Origin: Oscillospiraceae bacterium
GTDB taxonomy: Bacteria > Bacillota > Clostridia > Oscillospirales > Ruminococcaceae
Assembly (NCBI GenBank): GCA_029067895.1
Contig: JAIEDQ010000022.1
Span: 1 to 43,929 of the forward strand
Direction of reading: 5' to 3'
DNA length: 43,929 bases
This document shows, one piece after another, positions 9,318 through 17,481 of this stretch. Both the position numbers and the translations under genes were made by a program. Each line of letters opens with the position of its first letter. Positions within the stretch are counted from its first letter, which is position 1. The notes under the pieces were generated by a model, which did not search any database, was not told where the DNA came from, and saw nothing but the letters and a program-made list of their open reading frames with translations.

Positions 9318-9390
9318 AGCAAAACCTCCTGTGAAAATTATTTGCATAATTGTTTATTGGTATTATTAACCGCAGGACAGGTTTTTAAAC

Positions 9391-9428
9391 ATAAAAAGAG
9401 CCGTTCGGGAAGCTTCCTCCGAACGGCT
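9391..9428 (-). terminator. Rho-independent terminator after the 70-residue gene
   Basis: Minus-strand hairpin with a 10-bp stem (9399-9408 with 9419-9428) followed immediately by CTCTTTTTAT. It lies 8 bases after the stop of the small gene at 9437-9649 and isolates it from the fusion gene downstream. Confidence 0.85.
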
Positions 9429-9436
9429 GATACGGA

Positions 9437-9649
9437 TCAATACGGGACTCTTTCGGCATATCCGCATCTGACTATAGGCAATGATATGCTTAAGACCGTG
9501 CAAACTTCATTATCACACCTTGAGCATTTTATAGCATAGCTTCTGCTTCCCGAAACAGCGTCGGCATTATCTTCGGTATTGATCGTTACAATGTTTCTGC
9601 ATACAGTTCCCCTTGGGGTAATATTTTTACAAATAACGGTATCCCTCAT
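9437..9649 (-). CDS. Small cysteine-rich protein, possible zinc ribbon
   Basis: A 70-residue protein with Cys residues near positions 8, 18, 40, 43 and 48 and the segment IKCSRCDNEVC. The spacing resembles Com-like or rubredoxin-type zinc ribbons, so zinc binding is plausible but unproven. The start at 9649 is chosen because AAAAGGAGGAGC lies directly upstream; the open frame continues 23 codons further upstream without a ribosome site. A TATAAT hexamer at 9707-9712 could be its -10 element, with no good -35. A strong terminator follows the gene, so it appears to be an independent single-gene unit. Function unknown. Confidence 0.65.
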   Translation of the reverse strand: MRDTVICKNITPRGTVCRNIVTINTEDNADAVSGSRSYAIKCSRCDNEVCTVLSISLPIVRCGYAERVPY

Positions 9650-9767
9650 TTGCCGCTCCTCCTTTTTGTATATTTCGGGAAAACTTTGCGCCCGCCCGAT
9701 ATTCGGATTATAGCGCAAAAAATTTCTGCCGCGCAGTTATTTTCACAACTTGTTCCAAAAAAGACAT

Positions 9768-9807
9768 AACAAAAAGCCGTACCCGCAGAATACCGCGGAT
9801 ACGACTG
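9768..9807 (-). terminator. Rho-independent terminator after the SUKH-like gene
   Basis: Minus-strand hairpin at about 9775-9807 (arms CGTATCCGC and GCGGGTACG) followed by GGCTTTTTG, 31 bases after the stop at 9839. It closes the cysE-cysS transcription unit. Confidence 0.75.
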
Positions 9808-9838
9808 AAAATATTATTGCAGAAAATGACAGCGAGAT

Positions 9839-10402
9839 CTAATTCCTGAAATTCGGCGGATCCAATTCCATGATAAATTTTGTCAGGCTGTCCGCCAGAA
9901 AAATATATTTGATATGCTCAGCCGCTACATCGTCATCGTCGTAATACTCGATAAAGATACGCTCCGTATCACGCTCCATTACGACATAGTCTCCCCAGTA
10001 ATTCCCGCCGACGCCGATAGTAATGTACTTGCTTATGTCAATAACGTCCACAGCACTTTTCGGGTCGCAGAAGCAAAAAAGATTGTCGTTAAGCGTGGAG
10101 CCAAATCCGATAGTGTTACTGTAAGGATTATTTTTATGAAATCCATTGACATCAACATGGCAGATTGAGTAATACGCCTTTAAAATGTTCGGCATTTCAT
10201 ACCCGTAAATCTTTTTGAAGAATGAAAAATCCAGCTTTTCCTCACGCGGAAAAAACCAATTGCACTGCCGAACCTCGTTTTCGTATCTCGGGTCGCATTC
10301 CGAAAGGCAGAGATTAATATATCTGGGTGTTGCTTTGACCTTGCTAAAATATTTTGAAAGAGCAAGCTGCATTTTAAACTCGGAAAAATCAAATATCGGC
10401 AT
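9839..10402 (-). CDS. Possible SMI1/KNR4 (SUKH)-like protein
   Basis: A 187-residue soluble protein. The C-terminal half has the pattern ITIGVGGNYWGDYVVMERD followed by an acidic YDDDD run and a LADSLTKFI helix. These fit the general shape of SUKH/SMI1-KNR4 proteins, many of which are immunity proteins against contact-dependent or polymorphic toxins. The N-terminal part has the expected helix before a FFKKIYGYEMP segment. The match is by eye and moderate. The start at 10402 is preferred because GGGGAG is 9 bases upstream; earlier in-frame ATGs at 10408 and 10429 are poorly placed. It lies directly after cysS on the same strand, in more AT-rich DNA, with no toxin gene nearby, so if it is an immunity protein it is an orphan. 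Confidence 0.6.
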   Translation of the reverse strand: MPIFDFSEFKMQLALSKYFSKVKATPRYINLCLSECDPRYENEVRQCNWFFPREEKLDFSFFKKIYGYEMPNILKAYYSICHVDVNGFHKNNPYSNTIGFGSTLNDNLFCFCDPKSAVDVIDISKYITIGVGGNYWGDYVVMERDTERIFIEYYDDDDVAAEHIKYIFLADSLTKFIMELDPPNFRN

Positions 10403-10431
10403 AATTTTCATCTCCCCGACCGTCCGCATTT

Positions 10432-11853
10432 TCAGCTGTTTTTTGTTATCTTAGTACCCTCTCTCGTCTCGGTAACGGTGTAGCCCAGCGCGGCGATCTT
10501 GTCTCTTATCTCGTCGGCGAGAGCAAAATTCTTGTCCTTGCGGGCGGCTTTTCTCTGCTCCGCAAGAGCCTTTACCTCGTCGGGGATATCGTCGTCCGCT
10601 TCGCCGCTTCCCTCGGACGCGGCTTTTTTGGCAGCCTCAATAAGTCCCAGAGAAAGAACCTCGTCAAACTCGTTTATAAGCCGAAGCTTTACCGCGTTTG
10701 AGGTATCCGCTTTCAGCACGTCGTAAACGGCTGTAACCGCAAGAGCGGTGTTAAGGTCGTTGTCCAGAGCGTCGGTGAAACGCTTTTTCAGGGACGAGTA
10801 CGCTTCCTCGTTTTGGTCTCCCGAACCGTCAAGAACGGAAGCTATCTTCGCGGTAAGCTTTTTGTAAGCCGCCGCCGCGTTGTCAAGATTTTCGTAGCTG
10901 AAAACCAGCGACTTGCGGTAGTGGGACTGCAAACAGAAAAATCTGTATACAAGCGGGTCGTAACCCTTTTCCTCCAGCAGTGAGACCGTCAGGAATTCGC
11001 CCTTGGACTTGCTCATTTTGCCGCTGTCGGTATTAAGGTGGTGTACGTGGAACCAGTAATTGCACCACTCATGTCCTAAATAGGCTTCGCTTTGGGCGAT
11101 CTCGTTGGTGTGGTGGGGAAAAGCGTTGTCGATGCCTCCGCAGTGCAGATCCAGATATTCGCCTAAATTTTTCATGCTTATGCAGGAGCATTCGATATGC
11201 CAGCCGGGATAACCTACGCCCCACGGACTGTCCCATTTAAGCTCCTGATCGTCAAATTTGGATTTGGTGAACCACAGTACGAAGTCGGCTTTGTTCCGTT
11301 TGTTGCCGTCCTCCTCAACGCCCTCGCGGACGCCCACCGCCAAGTCCTCCTCGGTGAAGTCGTTGAATACATAGTACTTGTCAAGCTTTGAGGTGTCGAA
11401 GTAGATGTTCCCGCCCGCCTCGTAGGCGAAGCCCTTTTCGATCAGCGAAGATATCACGCGGATGAACTCGTCAATGCAGGAGGTGGCAGGCTCTACAACG
11501 TCGGGAGTTTTGATGTTCAGCTTTTTGCAGTCCTGGAAAAAAGCTTTTGTGTAGAAGTCCGCTATCTCCATAACGGACTTGTGTTCCCGCTTTGCGCCTT
11601 TCAGCATTTTGTCGTCGCCCGTGTCGCCGTCGCTGGAAAGGTGTCCCACGTCGGTGATGTTCATGACGCGCTTAACGTCATAGCCCGAAAAGCGCAGGTA
11701 TTTTTCCAGAACGTCCTCCATGATGTAGCTGCGCAGATTGCCTATGTGAGCGTAGTGGTATACCGTGGGACCGCAGGTGTACATTGATACCTTTCCCTCG
11801 AAGCGTGGGATAAAATCGTCCTTTGAGCGGGTAAGTGAGTTGTAGAGCTTCAT
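10432..11853 (-). CDS. cysS: Cysteinyl-tRNA synthetase
   Basis: Class I aminoacyl-tRNA synthetase that charges tRNA-Cys. The 473 residues carry the HIGH-type motif HIGN within CGPTVYHYAHIGNLRSY and the KMSKS motif (GKMSKSKGEF). The zinc ligands expected for CysRS are visible (CGPTVY, WHIECSCIS, CGGIDNAFPHH). Length is typical of the family. AAAGGAG precedes the ATG by 8-9 bases. It follows cysE by about 50 bases on the same strand, so both genes are predicted to be read from the T-box-controlled promoter at 12.9 kb. Confidence 0.97.
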   Translation of the reverse strand: MKLYNSLTRSKDDFIPRFEGKVSMYTCGPTVYHYAHIGNLRSYIMEDVLEKYLRFSGYDVKRVMNITDVGHLSSDGDTGDDKMLKGAKREHKSVMEIADFYTKAFFQDCKKLNIKTPDVVEPATSCIDEFIRVISSLIEKGFAYEAGGNIYFDTSKLDKYYVFNDFTEEDLAVGVREGVEEDGNKRNKADFVLWFTKSKFDDQELKWDSPWGVGYPGWHIECSCISMKNLGEYLDLHCGGIDNAFPHHTNEIAQSEAYLGHEWCNYWFHVHHLNTDSGKMSKSKGEFLTVSLLEEKGYDPLVYRFFCLQSHYRKSLVFSYENLDNAAAAYKKLTAKIASVLDGSGDQNEEAYSSLKKRFTDALDNDLNTALAVTAVYDVLKADTSNAVKLRLINEFDEVLSLGLIEAAKKAASEGSGEADDDIPDEVKALAEQRKAARKDKNFALADEIRDKIAALGYTVTETREGTKITKNS

Positions 11854-11907
11854 ACCGTTTTCTCCTTTTAAAGTTGTTGTTTTTACATTTTTGTATTGTT
11901 GGGTGCG

Positions 11908-12591
11908 TTATTCTTTATTCAGCTTCTTCCCAAGCTCCGAAATTTCAAGCCTGTTAAGCTGCTTTTCAAGCTTTTCTATTCTCATCAGATGAGCGCAAAG
12001 CTCCTGCGCAACGGGGTCGGGAACGTGTATCTGATCAAGCTCTCCGCACACGTCAACCTTTTTTCCTCCCCGTCTGACTATCCTTGCGGGGACGCCCACC
12101 GCCGTACAATTTGGCGGAACTTCCTCCAGCACCACAGCGTTTGCGGCGATCTTGGAATTGTCCCCAACCTTAAAGGGACCCAGCACTCTCGCACCTGCGC
12201 CTACCATAACGTTGTTTCCCAGCGTAGGGTGACGCTTGCCCTTGTCCTTGCCGGTACCGCCTAAGGTAACGCCCTGATATACCAGACAGTTGTCGCCTAT
12301 CTCGGTGGTCTCGCCTATTACCACTCCCGAGCCGTGGTCAATGAAAAATCCCTTGCCTATCTTTGCTCCGGGGTGTATCTCGATACCTGTCAGCAGCCTT
12401 GCAAACTGGGAAATGCACCTTGCTACAGTGTAAAGCTTGCGGACGTAAAACCAGTGAGCCACTCTGTACATCAGCACCGCGTGCAGACCCGAATAGGTCA
12501 GCAGTATCTCCGCTGTGCTGCGGGCGGCAGGGTCGCGTTTTTTTACGGATTCTATGTCGGACTTTATATGCTCCAGAAATGTCTCTTTCAT
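11908..12591 (-). CDS. cysE: Serine O-acetyltransferase
   Basis: Hexapeptide-repeat acetyltransferase that makes O-acetylserine from serine and acetyl-CoA, the first step of cysteine synthesis. The 227 residues show an N-terminal helical region, then the left-handed beta-helix with IEIHPGAKIGKGFFIDHG, VVIGETTEIGD and the GGTGKDKGKRHPTLG loop, all hallmarks of CysE. The start at 12591 (MKETFLEH) is chosen because AAAGGAG lies about 11 bases upstream and because the T-box terminator lies inside the longer frame. It heads an operon with cysS under a T-box leader, coupling cysteine supply and charging. The C-terminal tail is longer than the minimal family and ends LGKKLNKE. Confidence 0.96.
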   Translation of the reverse strand: MKETFLEHIKSDIESVKKRDPAARSTAEILLTYSGLHAVLMYRVAHWFYVRKLYTVARCISQFARLLTGIEIHPGAKIGKGFFIDHGSGVVIGETTEIGDNCLVYQGVTLGGTGKDKGKRHPTLGNNVMVGAGARVLGPFKVGDNSKIAANAVVLEEVPPNCTAVGVPARIVRRGGKKVDVCGELDQIHVPDPVAQELCAHLMRIEKLEKQLNRLEISELGKKLNKE

Positions 12592-12625
12592 TCGGAAAAA
12601 ATCTCCTTTCAAAAATATGAAACGA

Positions 12626-12877
12626 AAAGCCGCCTCCGCGGGACGTTGTCCCATGAAGGCGGCATAAACCGCGGTTCCACTTCAAGTTTCGCTTAGGGTC
12701 CTTTAACGGGGACAAGCCGCGGGTCTATACGCAAAACGCCTTTAGATGACGTCTCTTCCCGACCCGAGCCGGCAGCCGCACTTCGCAAACGCTCCGCCGC
12801 GCCGTTCCACCAAACCGGCGCTCTCTGTAGGCTTCCGCATAAGCTACTCTGACTGATATGCCTTTATAGTATTAACA
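12626..12877 (-). promoter_or_regulatory. T-box leader of cysE-cysS (probable cysteine specificity)
   Basis: On the minus strand the T-box sequence AAGTGGAACCGCGGTT (12667-12682) is followed by a terminator (arms 12629-12634 and 12658-12663, tail CTTTTCGTTT). Upstream stem I shows CAGAGTAG, then ACAGAGAGCGCC and GGTTTGGTGGAACGGC, typical of the AG bulge and distal loop. A TGC triplet at 12778-12780, in a GAAGTGCGG context, is my candidate specifier codon for tRNA-Cys. TGC also occurs at 12772-12774 and 12785-12787, so the exact triplet is uncertain. Uncharged tRNA-Cys would favour antitermination and expression of cysE and cysS. This leader fills the 12592-12944 gap. Confidence 0.88.
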
Positions 12878-12883
12878 TGATTT

Positions 12884-12912
12884 ATTATACCACACCGCAA
12901 AGAAAATTGCAA
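12884..12912 (-). promoter_or_regulatory. Promoter of the cysE-cysS operon
   Basis: Minus-strand TTGCAA (12907-12912) and TATAAT (12884-12889) with a 17-base spacer, located just upstream of T-box stem I. Confidence 0.8.
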
Positions 12913-12944
12913 CAATTTTTTCGGGATTGCTTGTGTCTGAACAA

Positions 12945-13676
12945 TCAGTATGTTGTCTCGGTGATTTCGAGGTCGGCAATGAAATCATAGAACGCCGCGC
13001 TCTGCTCCTCCCAGTTTGCCTCGGAGGTATCGAACATTATTGCGTAGGCGTCCTGATTGGAGTAGAAGTAGTAGGCGATACCCTTGTATCTGCCCCGCTC
13101 GCTTTTTTCCTCCTGACCGTCCGCCCCGCTGACAAATTCGTACTGAATGACCTCATAGTCGTACTTAATTGTATCGAAGCCCATATAGGTGATATTTTCG
13201 GGTTCACTGTAGTTTGTGTCGCAGGCAGCGGTAATGTTTGCTATCTTTGTAATGGCGCACGCCTGATCCGCCCAGATCGCCAGATCCTGAAGATCCTCCT
13301 TGTAATTATATGCACGGATAACGATCTTTGACTTTCCGTTGGCGAAAAGCTTTCCCTGAAGATCCTTTTCGTAGCCGCTGAGCACATAGCCTCCGGGGAA
13401 TGAACCCTCGGGGGACTTTGGATTTATCTTGTCTATGGCGTATTCGTCTCCCTCGGCTATGGGACGGGTCGCAGTGATCGCGTCCTCGTCCTCAAGCAGA
13501 CCGTCTCCTATTTCAGTGACGGCAGCGTTTCCGTCCGATGTATCCGAAGCGTCAGCCGAGACCTGAGAGGAGGTCTCCCCAACCTCCTCGGCATTGGGAT
13601 TGCACCCTGTCATCATTGCCGCCGCGGCAAAAGCGCATATGATTGCGGCAAGTCTCCGTATTTCTTTTCTTTTCAT
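12945..13676 (-). CDS. Putative lipoprotein, function unknown
   Basis: A 243-residue predicted lipoprotein. The N-terminus is MKRKE followed by a hydrophobic stretch and the lipobox MMTGC (Cys about residue 25), then a Ser/Thr/Asp-rich linker to about residue 60 typical of surface-anchored proteins. The mature domain is acidic. It contains a FANGKSKIVIRAYNY segment and ends with AYAIMFDTSEANWEEQS and a terminal helix, reminiscent of PsbP-like folds. That comparison is weak. AAAGGATG precedes the ATG. It lies about 100 bases after the sensor-like gene on the same strand and may be co-transcribed with it. No enzyme motif is visible. Confidence 0.75.
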   Translation of the reverse strand: MKRKEIRRLAAIICAFAAAAMMTGCNPNAEEVGETSSQVSADASDTSDGNAAVTEIGDGLLEDEDAITATRPIAEGDEYAIDKINPKSPEGSFPGGYVLSGYEKDLQGKLFANGKSKIVIRAYNYKEDLQDLAIWADQACAITKIANITAACDTNYSEPENITYMGFDTIKYDYEVIQYEFVSGADGQEEKSERGRYKGIAYYFYSNQDAYAIMFDTSEANWEEQSAAFYDFIADLEITETTY

Positions 13677-13772
13677 TTTGCATACATCCTTTCTCTTTCC
13701 TTTTTATTTTAAGGGCAGCCGTATTTTCCGAGCCGCCATACCTGTTGTTCATTATGCTTGGATACCGTCCGG

Positions 13773-14891
13773 TCACTCGCCGGAGGAGTCCTCCGAACCG
13801 TCGATGTCGATAAGCTTGTACCGTTCCTCAAGGTGATGTTCCGCAAGGGAAAGCGTCATGGTACAAAACCGCGCGGGGTGGATGGCAAACTTTGAACCGT
13901 TCATTACTATGTGCCTGTCCAGACCTACCGAGCCGAGGGTTATGCTGCACAAATAGCCGTCCGCAAGCTCCTGACGGGTAAATTCCGCGCCGTATTTTTC
14001 GCACAGCACATTGCAGAGGTAATTGAAATACAGCTTGCTTCCCCGTTTATCCCTTTCAAATTTTGAGGGGACGTTTTCCTTTCCGGAGCGGTTTATGCTC
14101 TTTACGGTAATGGTTATCCTCTCCGAGCCTGAGCTTTTATCGGTCTTGCAGTTGAAAACAAGCTCGTCGGGATAAAGCCTTCCGCAGCAGCATTCAAGAG
14201 CCATGTCCGATATTATTGTCTCAAAAACGCTGCGGTTCATTCGTGTGTAAACGCCTTTTTCCGTGGTATAGGAAACGCGCACCGTTCTTCCGAGAGCGCG
14301 CTTTGCGTCGGAAACAGCCTGAGCTATCTCGTCGGCAACGCATATCGTAACGTCGTCGCAGCTTGGGTCGAGAACGTAGTAAAGCTGTTCGGGATTGATG
14401 ACCTCCCGCAGGATAAGCATAAGACCTTTATTGATAGTATTGAGCTGACTTGCCACCTCTCCGCAGCCTGCGCCGAAAACCGCGGCGGCAGCGTCTATCT
14501 CGTCGGCGGAGACAGCTATCATGCCTACCGATTCGCGTATCCTCGCGCAGAGATAGGTCATATACGCCCTTATGTGGGGCGAAGCAAGCAGGGTTTTCAG
14601 TTCGTCGCTTCCGATATGTTCTATGATGTAGAACAGCGAGGAGGTCTCGGCGTCCTTTGCTTTCAGGACGTTAAGGCGGTGTATCGTCTCGTCCTCGGTA
14701 TAGAAAACCGCACCCGAAGAGGGGACGCCGTTTTCAAACAAGCGGGACGCATTGTCGTCCGAAAGAGGACCCCGACATGATTCCGCAACGGGATTTCTCC
14801 ATAGAATATTCAGCTTTTCATCGGCAATCGCCGCAGGAACTCCCGCTGTGCCGTAAATTTGTTTAAGCGTGGTAAAAAAGTCTGCCGTCAT
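13773..14891 (-). CDS. Sensor-like protein, PAS plus degenerate histidine-kinase ATPase fold
   Basis: A 372-residue soluble protein. Residues about 10-90 look like a PAS domain (AAIADEKLNILWRNPVAE). A helical middle (about 115-170) could be a dimerisation region but has no phospho-acceptor histidine in a recognisable H-box. The C-terminal part (about 185-350) has a segment NRSVFETIISDMALEC where an N-box would lie, but the conserved Asn and the glycine-rich G boxes are not evident. It therefore looks like a catalytically dead kinase relative; this is by-eye inference. The start at 14891 has AAAGGAA upstream; a GTG six codons earlier has none. Its promoter region is shared with the divergent lipoprotein gene. 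Confidence 0.6.
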   Translation of the reverse strand: MTADFFTTLKQIYGTAGVPAAIADEKLNILWRNPVAESCRGPLSDDNASRLFENGVPSSGAVFYTEDETIHRLNVLKAKDAETSSLFYIIEHIGSDELKTLLASPHIRAYMTYLCARIRESVGMIAVSADEIDAAAAVFGAGCGEVASQLNTINKGLMLILREVINPEQLYYVLDPSCDDVTICVADEIAQAVSDAKRALGRTVRVSYTTEKGVYTRMNRSVFETIISDMALECCCGRLYPDELVFNCKTDKSSGSERITITVKSINRSGKENVPSKFERDKRGSKLYFNYLCNVLCEKYGAEFTRQELADGYLCSITLGSVGLDRHIVMNGSKFAIHPARFCTMTLSLAEHHLEERYKLIDIDGSEDSSGE

Positions 14892-14944
14892 AGTTGATTT
14901 TCCTTTCACTTTCGCTAATGATGCCGCATTTTATGCCATTAGCT

Positions 14945-14973
14945 ATTATATCACAAATTATTGCATTTGGCGA
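14945..14973 (-). promoter_or_regulatory. Extended -10 promoter for the sensor-like gene
   Basis: Minus strand TGATATAAT forms an extended -10 (TATAAT at 14945-14950) with a weak -35 TCGCCA at 14968-14973, 17 bases apart. Confidence 0.6.
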
Positions 14974-15088
14974 TAGCTTTTTATAAAAAAACATAATTTT
15001 TTTCCTTTTTCAACACATTTTTCACAATGTCGGCACTGGCTTGTCCGCACAGCAGCGCTGTTATGGGTTTGTAATTTTTTTCCGAAAC

Positions 15089-15105
15089 TGTAATCAAGCT
15101 GTAAT
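15089..15105 (+). promoter_or_regulatory. WalR-like operator upstream of the 443-residue lipoprotein gene
   Basis: TGTAAT (15089-15094), a 5-base spacer CAAGC and TGTAAT (15100-15105) match the published WalR/YycF consensus TGTWAH-N5-TGTWAH at every position. A third half-site TGTAAT is at 15070-15075. The box ends 10 bases before the -35 hexamer of the plus-strand promoter, where an activator would bind. Binding itself is inference. Confidence 0.6.
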
Positions 15106-15115
15106 TGTGCCGCCG

Positions 15116-15144
15116 TTGAATCGTAATCTTTATTGTGTTAAAAT
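15116..15144 (+). promoter_or_regulatory. Promoter of the 443-residue lipoprotein gene
   Basis: TTGAAT (15116-15121) and TAAAAT (15139-15144) with a 17-base spacer, leading into an AAGGAG ribosome site and GTG start at 15192. Confidence 0.75.
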
Positions 15145-15191
15145 TTTATTATGAGGAAAATCCGCCCGTATGAAAAAAGGAGAAACTGCCT

Positions 15192-16523
15192 GTGAGAATA
15201 AAAATATCCGCTTTGATATCGGCTGCGGCAATGCTTGTGACGACAGTCCCGCTGACCTCCTGCGGGGTAAGCGTCCACGGGGACTATTACGAGACCTACC
15301 GTGAGACGGAGGGCATTACCGAAAGTCTTACCGAGCCCGAACCCGAGCCGCAGAAATTTTACTTTACTCGGGACGCAGATCTTGCAGTATTTCTCCCCAT
15401 ACTGAAAAGGGAGAAGCGCGACGCCGAGCTTGAGGACAGGCTCAGACCCTACATGGAGAAAATAGTTCTTGCGGAGACCCTGCGGGGTTATACCCATTCG
15501 AGCAATTATTACGGAAGTGAAATTTTTGACTTCGGCGATCTCGGCGAGCATTCCTTTGATTCCCACAGTATCTATACTCGGACAAAAATACGCAGCGACT
15601 TCGGCACAAGCAAGGAACAGCTTCTGAACTTTTTCGGCACGGTCTATACCGATAACTACATAAACAGCATATGCGAAGATACGTCGCTGGAGGAAGAGCT
15701 TTTCGGAAGCAATCCGTATAGTACATATACGGACGAAGACCCGCTTTTCACCGAGCGTGAGGACGGCGTGTACCGTCTTGTTGTAATGGGTGCAAAGGGT
15801 ATGAACGGCTATGACTATAACGATTTTGATGTGCGCTTTTTCGACGGGAAAACCGCCGAAGTGGGCGTTCCTTACAGTCACGATTACGGCTGGGGATACG
15901 CGATATTTTTCCTCAGACACGACGAGGGGCGGGGCTGGCGGCTTGATTCGCGGGGAAAGGAATATATTGTGATAGGTCATTCGCCGCCTCAGATGGATAC
16001 GTATGTGGGACACACTGTCCGTTTTGAAATAGCCAAGCTTGACATGGCGGCGGGTTATACTCCGAGGGTGGAGTTTGTTTTCGAGTATTTTAACGAAACC
16101 GCGTGGGACGACTTTATAGAGCAGGACGGCGTAAAATATTACCGTGTTAAAAATAATTTTCCCATAGAGGATATGAGGGATATTTTTTCCGCGCGCATAA
16201 GCGAATACAAATGGGAATGGAGCGACGAAGCGGAGGATTTTGTCAGGACGGACGAGCCGCTTTTGCAGCCCTGCATAGACAAGTACATAAACGAAGTGTA
16301 CGCCGAATTTGACGGTGTGCTGTACCGCCGTGAGGACGCTCCCGTGTACGAGATAGACCACCCCGACTACAACGGCAGGGAGATGGTCTCGGCAAAGGTG
16401 AGCACGCCCGCACTTGGGGAAGACGAGATCATGTCGGTGTACATATGCGGCGGCGGAGAAATTGCGATGTTTCTCTCGGACGGAACGCTTGTTACCGATA
16501 TCCCTCTGAAAGAAGCGGAATAA
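15192..16523 (+). CDS. Large putative lipoprotein, function unknown
   Basis: A 443-residue predicted lipoprotein. The signal peptide (MRIKISALISAAAMLVTTV) ends in the lipobox PLTSC, Cys about residue 24, followed by a Glu/Thr-rich linker. The body is rich in Tyr, Asp and Glu with no recognised catalytic motif; the middle (FDVRFFDGKTAEVGVPY) and the end (MSVYICGGGEIAMFLSDG) suggest beta-rich repeats. The start is GTG, supported by AAAAAAGGAG 9 bases upstream. A promoter and a WalR-like box lie directly upstream, so a role in the envelope is a reasonable guess. It is followed after 19 bases by the radical SAM gene, with which it may form an operon. A long open frame on the opposite strand is judged a shadow. 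Confidence 0.8.
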   Translation: MRIKISALISAAAMLVTTVPLTSCGVSVHGDYYETYRETEGITESLTEPEPEPQKFYFTRDADLAVFLPILKREKRDAELEDRLRPYMEKIVLAETLRGYTHSSNYYGSEIFDFGDLGEHSFDSHSIYTRTKIRSDFGTSKEQLLNFFGTVYTDNYINSICEDTSLEEELFGSNPYSTYTDEDPLFTEREDGVYRLVVMGAKGMNGYDYNDFDVRFFDGKTAEVGVPYSHDYGWGYAIFFLRHDEGRGWRLDSRGKEYIVIGHSPPQMDTYVGHTVRFEIAKLDMAAGYTPRVEFVFEYFNETAWDDFIEQDGVKYYRVKNNFPIEDMRDIFSARISEYKWEWSDEAEDFVRTDEPLLQPCIDKYINEVYAEFDGVLYRREDAPVYEIDHPDYNGREMVSAKVSTPALGEDEIMSVYICGGGEIAMFLSDGTLVTDIPLKEAE

Positions 16524-16542
16524 AATACGAAAGGACATTATC

Positions 16543-17481
16543 ATGGAAATCATTCTTCCCGATCCCGAAACGGGGAAAAGATACAATGCTCAGAGCGCTT
16601 ACCTGAAAAAACGCTTCGGCAAAAAAACCGTGAAGATCAGTCTTAACGGCGGCTTTACCTGTCCGAACAGGGACGGCACAAAGGGTACGGGCGGCTGCTC
16701 CTACTGCTCCGCAAAGGGCAGCGGCGACTTTGGCGGAGACCCTGCCGAAAGCATTTCAAAGCAGTTTGAGGACGTCCGCGGACGCCTTGAAAAAAAGTGG
16801 GGCAGCGACCTGCTTTACATACCATATTTTCAGGCGAACACAGGCACATACGCGCCGCTTAAACGTCTGAAAATTCTTTACGAGGAGGCGTTGGCTCAGG
16901 AAAATGTTGTGGGACTTGCTGTCTCTACCCGTCCCGACTGTATATCGACAGAGACCGCCGACTATCTGGGCAGGCTTTCCGAGCGCACCTACCTGACCGT
17001 AGAGCTTGGCTTGCAGACCGTACACGACAGAACTGCCGCACGTCTGAACCGCTGCCATACCTACCGCGATTTTCTGTACGGCTACAGACTGCTGCAAAGC
17101 AGAGGCGTGAACGTCTGCGTACATATTATAAACGGACTTCCGGGGGAGACCCCCCGCATGATGCTTGAGACCGCTCAGGCTCTGGGAAAGCTGGATATCC
17201 ACGGGATAAAGATACATCTGCTCCATATTATCCGCGGCACGGCTCTGGCGGAGCAGTACGAACGGGGAGAATTTTCCGTCCTCGAACCCGAGGAGTACGT
17301 GGAGACAGTCTGCGACCAGCTTGAAGTCCTGCCGCCCTCAGTGATAATAGAGCGTCTTACGGGGGACGGCGACAAAAGCACCCTTGTCGCTCCCATGAAA
17401 AGCACGAACAAAAAAGCGATACTGAACGGCATCGACAAGGAGCTTCGCCGCCGAGGCTCGGTTCAGGGGTGCAAAGGCTGA
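16543..17481 (+). CDS. Radical SAM protein, YhcC/YtqA family (TIGR01212 type)
   Basis: A 312-residue radical SAM protein. The cluster-binding cysteines appear in the long-spaced pattern CPNRDGTKGTGGCSYC near residues 40-55, which is diagnostic of the YhcC/YtqA family rather than the usual CX3CX2C. Downstream are YFQANTGTYAPL, GLAVSTRPDC and VELGLQTVHD, all conserved family segments. From memory, the Bacillus homologue YtqA has recently been linked to wobble-uridine modification of tRNA (MnmL); I would transfer this only tentatively. GAAAGGAC precedes the ATG. A terminator-like hairpin follows the stop. Length is normal for the family. Confidence 0.9.
   Translation: MEIILPDPETGKRYNAQSAYLKKRFGKKTVKISLNGGFTCPNRDGTKGTGGCSYCSAKGSGDFGGDPAESISKQFEDVRGRLEKKWGSDLLYIPYFQANTGTYAPLKRLKILYEEALAQENVVGLAVSTRPDCISTETADYLGRLSERTYLTVELGLQTVHDRTAARLNRCHTYRDFLYGYRLLQSRGVNVCVHIINGLPGETPRMMLETAQALGKLDIHGIKIHLLHIIRGTALAEQYERGEFSVLEPEEYVETVCDQLEVLPPSVIIERLTGDGDKSTLVAPMKSTNKKAILNGIDKELRRRGSVQGCKG

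Noticed and set aside
15138-16586. Long open frame on the minus strand (about 480 codons)
   Set aside because: Lies opposite the plus-strand lipoprotein gene, which has a lipobox, ribosome site and promoter; the minus product is Arg/Val/His-rich with no recognisable domain, typical of a shadow frame.
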